A stretch of 64,000 bases of DNA. Source: Camillea tinctor (lineage: Eukaryota; Ascomycota; Sordariomycetes; Xylariales; Xylariaceae). The translations under genes and the position numbers were made by a program. Below the pieces are notes generated by a model that was given only the letters and a program-made list of their open reading frames with translations, searched no databases and was not told where the DNA came from. The stretch is from positions 1 to 64,000 of the forward strand of contig MU394145.1 in the NCBI GenBank assembly GCA_022578605.1, read 5' to 3'. Shown piece by piece: positions 1 to 10,941 of the stretch (its first letter is position 1; each line of letters starts with the position of its first letter).

Positions 1-121
1 ATAAATAAAATAAATAAAATAAATAAAATAAATAAAATAAATAAAATAAATAAAATAAATAAAATAAATAAAATAAATAAAATAAATAAAATAAAATAAA
101 ATAAAATAAAATAAAATAAAA
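1..121. repeat. A/T microsatellite at the window edge
   Basis: Ten head-to-tail copies of the 9-mer ATAAATAAA (about 1-90) run into about six copies of the 5-mer ATAAA (91-121). It is the left end of a much longer A+T-only block and probably continues beyond the window. Confidence 0.9.
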
Positions 122-3100
122 TTTATAAAATAAAATTTATAATATTATTAAATATATTTTATATATAATTTATATATATATATTTATTTTTAATTATTAT
201 TAAATTAATATAAAACTTATTTAATTTAAAATTAATATATTTAAAAATTAAAATTAAAAATATTTATTAATTATATATTAATTATAATAAAAAAAAATTT
301 ATATTTTTTTATATTTAAATTTAAAAAACTTAAATATAATTAATAATATAAAATTTTATTTTATTTAAAAATATAAATAAAAATATAAAAATAATTATAA
401 TTATATATAAATTTTATATATATATAAATTATTTTTATTATTAATTTAATATAATAAACATTTTATATATTTAATAATATAATAATTAAAATAAATTAAA
501 AAAATTAACATAATTATATATTACATATTATAATAAATTATAATATATTTTATAATAATTTTATATAAATAATATTTAAAAGTTAAAAAAAAATTAAAAC
601 AACATAAAATTTAAATTAAAATAATATATTATTAATAATATAATTAACGAAAAAAAGCTTTATTACTATATAATTATTATAATAATTATCATTAACGCTT
701 CCCTATTAATAATTTAAACGTAACTTTAAACTAAAATATAAAATATAACAATTTTAATATAAAACAATGTTAGTTAAATATAAAAAAAATAACAATTTAA
801 CCTCAATAAAAATATATATATACTTAATTTATAACTTTACTATAATTACTAAAGCTATTAAAACAAAGTTTCGTTTTTTTAAATTAAGTTTTAAATTTAT
901 GCTAACAATAACTTAACAAAATCTTATATAAGTATAAATAAAACCTTAACTTACAATAAAAATAACGTGGCTATTAGTGTAAATAAAAAAGGTCTTAAGC
1001 AAAAATAAAAGTTTATATTAAGCCATTAAGCTGCAATAAAAATCTTCTTTTTGCGTGTACTTAATAATATAAACAATTTTATATAATAATCGTTATCGTT
1101 AAAGTTAGCTACTATAACTGGCTATTTTTGGCAATAGTTAAGTGTAGAGGTAAACATAATAAGGGCTAAAAAGAGGTTAATAATTAAATTATTTAAATGT
1201 AAAAAAAATTATACTTAAAGTTTAATTGCCGTTTTTATAAGCGCAAAAACAACTTTACTTAACTATTACAAAATAAAATTTTTTAATTATATTTTAAACT
1301 TTATAACTATTAATATAGTTAACTTTATATTTAACGTGGAATTGAAAATAATGTCAGTTTAAAACTATACTTTTAAAAAAAAAATTAATAAACTTATTTA
1401 TATATAAAAAAAGCAAGTTATATACTTACAATAAAAAAGCTTTAAATAAAATTAACTTTCGGTTAAAAAAGTTATTTATATTATACAAAGATTTTACTGC
1501 ATTAAAATAAAGATTAATTAACTTTTAAGTTTTTATAAACACTTTTAAAAAATAAAAGTTTAACATAAAAACAATAATAAGGTTTTTTTTATAAAAAGCA
1601 AAGTTCTTAATTTTATTTAATACTTTTAAATACATTAAAAAATAAATAAGTTAAATAAATTATATAATAACAGTTTATATATAAATTTACTTATTTATAA
1701 TTAAGTTAATAACAATTTAATATTCTTACATAAATTTGCATTATAACAATGCTATTAATTCTTTATAAAAAAAATGGTTTTAATTATAAATGCGTTTAAT
1801 GCCGCATTAATAATAAACCTTATAGCTTATAACGTAACAATAAATATGCTTTTTTTAAAAAAGGCTTATAACATTAAATATATTTGCTAAATACATACTT
1901 AAGCTTAAAAATAATGTTAAAAAAATAAAAAAAATAAAATAAAAACGAAAATTACATACTTACAATTTGTTTTTAATTTATATTAAAAATGTATACTTTA
2001 TACTTTATACCGTAAATATATTACTAACAGTTAAATATAATAAATCAATTGTTAAAAAGTTAAAAAAAGGTTTTAAAAACTTAATAATAAGTTTTTTAAG
2101 TTTTAAAGTTTATATAAACTTTAACAAACATAATAACTATAATAATATAAATAAAAATTAATAATAATATAAATAAAAATTTATAATAAAGTTAATAAAA
2201 GTTAATATATAAACTTTAACAAAGTAAAAATAGCAATATAGCAAAGTAAACTATAATAAAAAAAAAAATAATATAAATATAAACGTTATATTAAATAAAA
2301 ATTAAATAAATAATATATAAACCTACTTACTACAATTAATATAAAAAAATATTATTATAAAAACAATCTTTTTAATGTTAAAATTAGCTATATGCTTAAA
2401 ACTTATATCGACTTAAAAAGTTTACTATTTAATAAATAAACAGATTTATTTTTTATAAAAACAAATAATTATAAAGTTAACATTATTTTAATAAAAATAT
2501 TAAATATATTAAAAATAAAATTAATATAAGTGCTATATAAATATTACATAAAAATTAATAAAAATACTAACTTAGTTAAAATTATACTTATAATTTATGT
2601 AATAATAGTGCTAAATAACATTAATGCTTATCTTTTTAAAGTAATTAAAAGCTTTAAACTTGCAGATAATATAATAAAAGCGGTTTATATTATTAAGTAT
2701 TATATGCATATTACTTAAAGTTTGTTTTTTAAGTAATTAAAAACATAAGCAAAAGTAAAGGTTATTTAATAACTAACTTAAAAAAATATAAGTATAAGTT
2801 TTTTTTTAAATAAAAAAAAACTTACTGCTAATAGCCTAAAAATTATTTACAACCATTATAGCTTAATATACCTAATAAAAATAAATATTAAGTATTTTAA
2901 TAAATACACTAAAGTAATAATAATAAGTACCAATAAAATATAAAATAATATATTAATAATTAAAAAAAGTAAAAAAAAAAAATAGCATAGCACATTTTTT
3001 GCAAACTAAAAACCTTTAACTTTAAAAGTAATTAATATTTAATAACGTTATTAATAATTAAAAATAAGTTTATATAAAGCTTGCAAAAAAAATAAAAAAA

Positions 3101-4940
3101 AGCTAGGGAAATACTGCAATAAATCTTTTTTATGCTTACTAAAAAAATATAAAAGTACTTTTTTTAATATAAAGTACAATTGGCATTGTTAAAATAATCT
3201 TTAATTATTAAGTAAACCCTAGCTTAAAAAAGCTTTAAAGTTTAAAAAAAATGCTACTTTAAAGCATTAAAAAATTAGTTAATATAGTAAACAATAAAAA
3301 CTATATAAATAAAGAATGTTTATATAATAAAGTTAACATTTATTTTATAAGTTAAGTTAAAAAATGTAGTATTATTTATAATAATAATTCTTTTTTTATA
3401 TATTAAATAATAAAAATTAGTTTAGTTAGCATAAAAACAGCTTTATAAAAAACAACGATTAACTACATAAATAAAGCTATAAATATATTAATAAAGTGTT
3501 AATAAATAATAAAATTTTGCTTATACATAAGCTTTCTACTCTAAAAAGTTACTTTTATTTTTAATCAATAAAGACTTAATTTTAATTAAAACTTTATTAT
3601 TTACAACGATAATATCTAACAAACAAAGCTTTAAATTTAACTATTTATAATGCTTTACTCTATTACATTTATATACTATACACATATAAAAAATAAAGTT
3701 AAAAAATAGTACAATAACCTGCTAAAAGCATAAAACTTAAGTTTTTACATATTAAATTTAACATTATATAAGCTTAACACTTATAAAATAAAAATAAAAT
3801 AAACGTATTATAATATGCTTAACTTTAATTTTTTTAAGTAACTTTTTTTAATTGTTAATAATATAAATAGTACTATTAGTTAATATATTTAAAAGCTTAA
3901 AAATAATTTCAATAAACTTCAAATTTTTAATAATTACTTATAAAGTCTACTATATACTTAAAAAAACTAAATATAATAATGCTAACTTCTTTATAACATC
4001 TTTAATTAAATTGCAACTAAAAAGCTATATAAAGTAAATAAATATTTATATTATTATAAAGTAATTTATACTTACAGCAAGCTTTAATTTTTAATTAATT
4101 TAATAATTTAGTATTAAATGTTAAGCTTTAAAGTTATTTTTAAATTCATTTCTTTAAAATTTAAAAAGCTTAAATAATAATAATACATGAAAAATAAAAT
4201 TAAATAAAATAAAAAATAGCAAAACGCCTTTTTAAACACAATTTATACTTAAAATTAAGTTATAATAATGTAAAAAAAAATAAGTAATAAAGTAATATAG
4301 TATTAATTAAAAAATAGTTATAAAAAGTAAATTATAATATAATAAAAAAAAAAAAAGATAAATATAACGTAAAAAAAAATGTAAACCAGTATTAATAATA
4401 ATTTAAAAAAATATAGTGTAAATATCGTTAATAAAAAAAAAAAAACTTATTATTAAAATAAAAAGGTTTTATAAAAATATATACTTTATTATACAGCACC
4501 TTTACCAATGCAACGTTTTTAATATGAATATAAATTATAAAAAACCAACAATAACAATAAACTAATAACAATAAAAACTTAATAACAGTTAACAACTTAA
4601 CAATATAATATTTGTTAGCATATTGCGTTAATATTAACTTAATACTACATAAAAGCTAACTATATTTTATGTAAAAGTTATTAACGCATAAAATGTATAT
4701 TAAATTAATGTTAGTTAAGTGTTATATAAAAGCTGTAATTAGGTTAAAGTTTAGTTTAATAAGTAGTTAATTAGCTTATGCAATCAATAATATAACAATA
4801 ATTAAAGTCATCTTAAACGTTTTTTTTGCTACACCGCTATTAAAAAAAAGTAATTATACAAAGCGTTAATAAGTAGCTACAAAAATTATAAAGTAATAAA
4901 TTACAAAGCGGTAATTACAAAGTAGTGGTGTATTTAGCAC
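122..4940. repeat. Extremely AT-rich, non-coding block (probable RIP-degraded repeat island)
   Basis: Almost all bases are A or T, with stop codons in every frame, scattered GCTT/AAGC words and no open frame worth calling; the few short frames encode only Lys/Asn/Ile/Tyr-rich strings. The composition switches within some tens of bases near 4.93-4.95 kb to ordinary mixed sequence. In filamentous ascomycetes such blocks are typically old transposons mutated by repeat-induced point mutation (C to T), often heterochromatic, and can be centromeric or subtelomeric. That interpretation is inference: no transposon protein or terminal repeat survives that I can recognise. Confidence 0.75.
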
Positions 4941-5497
4941 GAGCCAGGTACATAGCTAAATATAAAAAAAAAAATAAAGCCAGATTTCATTGGCTAAATG
5001 CATCTCCACGTACAGCCAAGCCATTAGCGCACTACTAGCCATCTACTTACCGCTCTCACTAAAACATCGCGTAGGTCAACGTCAATTGAAGGTCAGCTGT
5101 GGAATGCCCTGGCATGCATTTAAATACACCATCATCACCGTCTTCTCAGCTTCTCTCCTATGTTTTTTACACCTCTAGATTCCCCTTTCAACCCTTCTTC
5201 TCTATCTTCCTATTTCACCCAACCTAGTTAATTATATTCACCTTCGTTCTCTCTATCTACCTATACCTGCATCTGGCTAGTCGCTTATACAGAGCATAGA
5301 CCGCTGCAAGACAGACAGAACACTTATAAAGATCGTGCACGTCACAGCTTGTTTCTAGTTATTTAAGTCAGCCCTATAGAAATATATACCCCTCCTAGAA
5401 ATCCTTTCCGCCTCTTCCGCCTCCTACCTGCATCTCTTGCTGCTACCAGAATCTCGAGTTCGAAGCCCCTCCCCCCCTTCGACGAGACACGTTCGCC
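4941..5497 (+). promoter_or_regulatory. Upstream region of the GH5 gene
   Basis: This is the first ordinary-composition sequence after the AT block. It becomes strongly pyrimidine-rich (runs of CCTCTTCC and CCCCCCC) over the last 150 bases before the ATG at 5498, as is usual for fungal core promoters and leaders. No coding frame is supported. The AT-block boundary lies only about 550 bases from the start codon, so the gene may sit at a heterochromatin edge. Confidence 0.5.
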
Positions 5498-7926
5498 ATG
5501 GCCCCTCTTCGTCTAGTTATCGAGGATGGCCAGTTTCGTGATGCTAATGGCAAACATGTCTTGCTCAGGGGTATAAATGTCGCTGGCGATGCCAAGTTCC
5601 CTAGCCAACCCGATGTGCCCTCCCACGTCGCCGACGATTTCTTCGACGGGGATAATGTCAAGTTCCACGGCCGACCGTTCCGTAAAGAAGATGCCCATAT
5701 CCATTTTTCTCGCTTGAAGCGCTTTGGTTATAATACGATCCGTTATATTTTCACCTGGGAGGCTATCGAAGCTGCTGGGCCTGGCTTGTACGATGAAGAG
5801 TGGATACAGCATACCATTGATGTCTTGAGGATAGCCAAAGAATATGGCTTCTACATTTTCATGGATCCGCATCAGGATGTGGTAGGTGATTCCCATGCTT
5901 GCCTATGTACCCGCCCCTGGTCACACCTTACTGACGCTCTCCAACAGTGGTCACGGTATTGCGGCGGATCTGGCGCTCCCATGTGGACGGTCTACGCTTG
6001 TGGGCTAAACCCCCAGAGCTTCGCTGCTACCGAGGCGGCCATCGTACACAACACCTACCCCGAGCCCGAGAAGTTCCCTAAAATGATTTGGTCTACCAAT
6101 TACTACCGATTAGCGGCTGCGACTATATTCACCTTCTTTTTCGGCGGCCGAGACTTCGCCCCTAAGTGTATAATTAACGGCATGAACATTCAGGATTACC
6201 TTCAAGGCCATTTTATGGGTGCGTGTGGGCACCTGGCCAAACGTATACATGAGGCTGGGGATATAGAAAACGACATTGTGTTTGGATGGGAGAGTTTGAA
6301 TGAGCCTAATAGAGGAATGATTGGACACGTTGACTTGAGCGTGATTCCGAATGAGCAGAAGCTAAAGAAAGGCACTTGTCCGACTCTCTGGCAGAGTATG
6401 CTGACAGGGTCTGGCCGAGCGTGTGAGGTTGACTCGTGGGATATGGGTGGCCTAGGCCCTTACAAGGTCGGTCGCGTACTGATCGACCCACACGGGGAGA
6501 TGGCTTGGTTACCGAGCGATTACGACGACTCAAGATACGGATGGAAACGCGATCCCGGGTGGAAGCTGGGTGAATGTGTTTGGGCCCAGCATGGTGTATG
6601 GGATCCGTCCAAGGACGTGCTCTTGAAGAAAAACTACTTCGAGAAGCATCCAAAAACCGGCGAGACCCTAGAATACCACAAATTCACTAACACATACTTC
6701 ATGGAGTTTTACCGTTATTACAGGGATACTATCAGGTCGGTTCATAAGGATGCCATTATGCTATGCCAACCCCCTGTGCTAGAAATCCCCCCAAGTATCA
6801 AGGGCACCGAAGACGACGATCCCAAAATGGTATACGCACCGCATTATTACGATGGAATCACGCTTATGACGAAGAAATGGAACCGGACGTGGAATGTTGA
6901 TGTCTTTGGTGTTCTTCGCGGGCGGTATCTTCACCCTGCTTTTGCTATCAAGATTGGCGAGACGGCAATTCGGAACTCGTTCAAGGAGCAGTTAGCCGCT
7001 ATAAAGAAAGAGGGCAAGGACTACATGGGAAATCACCCCTGTGTACTGACCGAGTTTGGCATTCCCTATGATATGGACGACAAATATGCTTACAAGACGG
7101 GCGATTACTCAAGCCAGTCTGCTGCCATGGATGCGAATCACTTTGCTGTAGAAGGCTCCATGATGGAGGGTTATTCATTGTGGCTGTACGCTGCAACGGT
7201 AAGAAGACATATCTTGTTTATAACCGATTAAGCTGTTACTGACTTTTGTACTAGAACGACCATGAAAGGGGCGATCTATGGAACGGTGAAGATCTGTCCA
7301 TATATTCCGGGGATGACCAATCTCTACCTATTTCTGCCCTTCCCCGGGATCAATCCACATCAAGCCTCTTAAAAACAGCTACGTCTGCATCTGCTTCCAG
7401 ACAAGAAGTTGAGGATGAGACTACTGTTACCCCGGGCAATCTGAAGCGTACTCTCACGAACCCCTCCATTTCCTCGACGCAGTCAAGTCGCAACCCCGAA
7501 CTAACAAATGCCCCCGGTTACCGCGCGGCGGAGGCATACGTCCGGCCTGCACCTATATCTACAAATGGAACCGTCATCAATTATGGGTTCGATCTCAAAA
7601 CATGCACATTCACCTTGAACATCGAAGGAGCCAATGCGCAATCTGACGATACGGCCACCATCATTTTCCTGCCGGAGTACCATTTCCCGAAAGAGCAATG
7701 TACAGTGGTAGTTAGCTCTGGTAAATGGGAGATAAGTACCGATGACGAGGAACAAGCGTGGGTACAGAAGCTCCGATGGTGGCATGGTGAGGGAAAACAA
7801 AACGTCAGGGTCACCGGTATAGTACGACCGCATAATGCTTTGCCCGGGACAGCTGAAGAGGCTGGGTATCTGGAGCAATGCCAACAGTCGTACGGATTAG
7901 ACTTGAACAGCTGTAACATAATGTAG
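5498..7926 (+). CDS. EGH1: GH5 steryl-beta-glucosidase / endoglycoceramidase-related hydrolase
   Basis: Predicted to hydrolyse ergosteryl-beta-glucoside (and possibly glucosylceramide), like yeast Egh1/YIR007W and Cryptococcus EGCrP2; no signal peptide, so probably intracellular. Exons are 5498-5881, 5948-7198 and 7255-7926, giving 768 aa, close to the yeast protein. The spliced junction reads DPHQDVWSR, a family hallmark. The general acid/base Glu is in ESLNEPN (E247) and the nucleophile in LTEFGIP (E497). The TIM barrel is followed by a Ser/Thr-rich linker (about 560-640) and a C-terminal beta domain ending in NSCNIM. Intron 1 is 66 nt, a multiple of three and free of stops, so it can be misread as coding; splicing is preferred because it restores the motif. 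Substrate preference is inferred from family. Confidence 0.9.
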
Positions 7927-9567
7927 ATAGACTTTAGGGTATCGTTGCCGCGGACTGGTCATGGGGTTAGTGCAATACGGGTGATACACGAGCTCAACCG
8001 ACGATAGGTTCGGAAACGCATGTTCATGATTTTGGAGGTTACGAAGCACTACATACATAGGATAACTAATGATATGATGTTGATGAGGAGTCGAGTATTA
8101 CGACTGGCAATGCTAGCAAAGCCAGGCTATAGCCGCCTGTTACTATCCTATCAACCTGCAAGGCACATGGCGTAGGCCGCATCCCGACCAATCAGGGGTG
8201 ACCAGGATACTAAACGAGAAGGCAAGTCAATAATAAGATGCAGTGAGACATGAGCAAGCAGTTAGTACCCATTGCGCGGCACAGTCGTCAAATGGGAGGA
8301 CAATTTTACCAACCAGCAAATCATATTGACGATAAGCATGTTTAGTATGCAGCGATGTCACGAACTCAATCAGGAGAAACCAGACTCTTTTCCTTTTTCT
8401 TTTCTTTCTTTGGGGTTGGGAAGATAGACTAAAGCGACCAAGCTGGCCTGCTCTGAACCCCCAACCCCACCCCCTTTTATCTTTCCCCTGACTTACACCT
8501 GGGGCTGCATGCGTTGTTGGTCTGCAACGCTTCAAGTATGTTTAAAACCCCGCTTTGTATGTACCGTAGACGACAGGGAAGATAGCATACCCTACCTAGT
8601 TATAGTTACCTATAGCTGCGTGTCTGGGATATTGCTTCAACACGCTACAACGGAGAATTTCAAGGGATCGTGCATGCACCGTCAGCCAGCCACGCGACAC
8701 ACTTATCTGAACCCAGGCCAGAATATACCCAGAGGAGAGGAAAGACGTACAGGCTAAGGTTAGAAGCGCGCCTAAGCCTGCCATACGCTAATCCGGGTCT
8801 CAAACTAAAAACTAAAAACTGCAAGCTGGGAGCTGGGGGCCATGCGGTGCGCTGCGGTGTGGTGTCTTAGACACCTTACATATACGACTTAACCTAGGAG
8901 TTACCCTACGATATAGGAGGCCCTGTCTGGTTATAGGTGTGGTATGTAGGTAGTCAGCGAGACACACACACACTGCAGGAGAGAGTTGGTGTAGATTGCG
9001 CAAAGGCACGAATCGGATTCGAGGGAGCAGACGCCAGCCTAAGTACAACCCCCCTTCCTGGTTTATTGTTACCTGGTAATGGGGTTGGTTACCTCATCTG
9101 TCGAGTTTGCGATGTTGCATTCGTAGATACAACTTTTTTTTTTTCAATGTTTATTGCTTTCTGTCATTATTTCCCTCTTCTATTCAACTCACCATACGAG
9201 AGATCACCATTGCATAAGGTGTTTATTGATATCAATTCGCGCACTATATATGCACTCATAAGGTGCATTCTAGAACTATATGATAGGCAGGATAATACCT
9301 ATCAGACATATAACGTATACCACTAAATAATGGGGTAGGTTGCCAATAAGGCAGGTATTTTGCGAAACTCGGGTACACTAGTTCACCGGATGTATACAAC
9401 AGGTTAGCTGCCGAGGAGCTACAATCTGGATCCTATCATGTTGTCAATCCGTTTGGTTCCCCACTTGCGACATACGGGTGTAACTATGTGCGTAAGTTGT
9501 ACCTATGCATGTACAAGTATGTCAACATGTATAAGACAAAGACGTATACCTCCTAATCCACCAAGGT

Positions 9568-9590
9568 TTAACTTACATCATGTAAGTTAA
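9568..9590. repeat. Perfect 11-bp inverted repeat with a 1-base centre
   Basis: The left arm TTAACTTACAT and right arm ATGTAAGTTAA flank a single C. It lies in non-coding DNA, about 1.3 kb before the kinase start. It could be a dimeric factor-binding site or cruciform; nothing next to it suggests a terminator. Confidence 0.7.
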
Positions 9591-9774
9591 GTGTGCATCA
9601 AGTTTCAAAGTGATTGAATTAGCGGTTTGATTAGTGCAATGTTATGTTGGTGCATTTCCTTCAACGATGCTTAAAGGTAATGTATTGTACATACGAGTAC
9701 TCCGTAGTTAATCTTCTATAACCTACCTAGGTATGTACGTAATTCAAGACCCTGTTTTGGTACTTCAACTTTCC

Positions 9775-9842
9775 AGTTAGGTTAGGTTTTAGGTTAGGTC
9801 AGGTCAGGTTAGGTTAGGTTAGGTGAGGTTAGGTTAGGCAGG
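9775..9842 (+). repeat. Degenerate TTAGG/AGGTT short tandem repeat
   Basis: A run of AGGTT pentamers with occasional AGGTC or AGGTG variants. It resembles, but does not equal, the fungal telomere unit TTAGGG. No telomere-associated feature is nearby, so it is best called an interstitial simple repeat. Confidence 0.7.
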
Positions 9843-10084
9843 TCTGGCAGGTACGGTAGGTTAAGGACGGATACGTTCATAATTAGCAAGGTGGGACGAG
9901 TTCGACTTACGTGCGTGCGTTGTATCAATTGGGGGGAAGGAGAGGGAGAGAGGAAGGAGGGGGGAAGATGTCGTTTCAACCCGCTCCGCCTTCTTGGCTT
10001 TTACACGTTTTACAGCATCTCATTCGTCAGCTTCCTTGGAGTAGAAAAAGTTTATGGGCAAAGACAAGTTTAGTTTGATGCAAT

Positions 10085-10143
10085 TAAAAAAAAAAAAAGA
10101 GAGAAAGAAACAAAAGAGGAGAAAAAAGAAAAAGAAAAAGAAG
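10085..10143 (+). repeat. Poly-purine (A/G) tract
   Basis: About 60 bases of almost only A and G (runs such as AAAAAAAAAAAAGAG and AAAGAAAAAG). It lies some 800 bases upstream of the BCK1 start codon in non-coding DNA. Confidence 0.8.
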
Positions 10144-10394
10144 CACAACCCAACTGCCACTAAATCCTACCAACTTACACCACTATTATGTACCTTATTC
10201 CTTTTTCATCCTTTGTCCCATCACATCCACAAACCATCGACTAAGACAGATACACACCACACATACTCACATACACACATACACACATTTATATACACAT
10301 ATACATATACACATACATACATAACCTACATACATGACAAAAACTCTTGGCGAACTATTACTTGAAGCCATATCATTAAGCGCGTAGCCGCTCA

Positions 10395-10447
10395 AGCTCA
10401 CGCTCACGCTCACGCCCGCATCCACATCCACATCCACATCCACACAC
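10395..10447 (+). repeat. Hexamer repeats (GCTCAC then ATCCAC)
   Basis: About four copies of GCTCAC-type units (10395-10420) are followed by four copies of ATCCAC (about 10421-10445). Together with the adjacent CA-rich stretch at 10255-10330 they form a low-complexity block in the presumed kinase leader or promoter. Confidence 0.7.
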
Positions 10448-10941
10448 CACAACCTCTTCGAATCGAACGGGCGCTAAATCCCACCCCCCAACCAACTTCA
10501 AACACAACTTCTCCAGCACAACGGTACAACCGCCTTAGCCTGTTCCTTCATTCAACAACATCCCGCATTTCTACTGATGCTGGTCATGGTCCCCCGCCAT
10601 TGTCATCGTTGTGCCATGATCGGGATTGGCCACGAGAATCCAAGAGATTAGAGGGTGGATAGGCTCGAGTTCGTTCAACTCGACCCGAATCTCACCTACC
10701 GCTCGTTATTTTTACCCTTCTCTCTGCTCGTCTTGAGGCGAGACGCAGATATACCATCGAGCCCCGTTAGTAGGGGTTCTCTCCATACCTTTGGCTGCCG
10801 AGACCGTTGTCCGAGTCCTACAGAGGGTAGGACTTCAATCCCGTCTCCACGCAGTTGCTGCTGCGACTCAACTCGATTCCTCCCGACCCGACCCGACCCG
10901 ATCACGAAAGACGAGAACTCGCTCCGTCTTTGCTGCCCAAA

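Larger units (their letters stand above)
7927..10941. other. Long intergenic / BCK1 leader region
   Basis: Three kilobases without a supported gene. The open frames here lack family resemblance and overlap each other on both strands. The region holds a perfect inverted repeat (9568-9590), a TTAGG-type repeat (about 9775-9842), a purine tract (about 10085-10143), a CA/TA dinucleotide stretch (about 10255-10330) and hexamer repeats (about 10395-10447). The last 500 bases are probably promoter and 5' leader of the kinase gene. The leader contains upstream ATGs, including an in-frame one at 10855. Confidence 0.5.

Noticed and set aside
1967..2718. Two frames of 62-64 codons in the AT block
   Set aside because: They consist almost only of Asn, Lys, Ile, Tyr and Phe as expected from random A+T sequence; no motif or start context.
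9699..9706. ACTCCGTA words (9699, 31421 and elsewhere) resembling the MITE end CGGAG
   Set aside because: Too short, and no paired inverted end nearby, so not called as elements.
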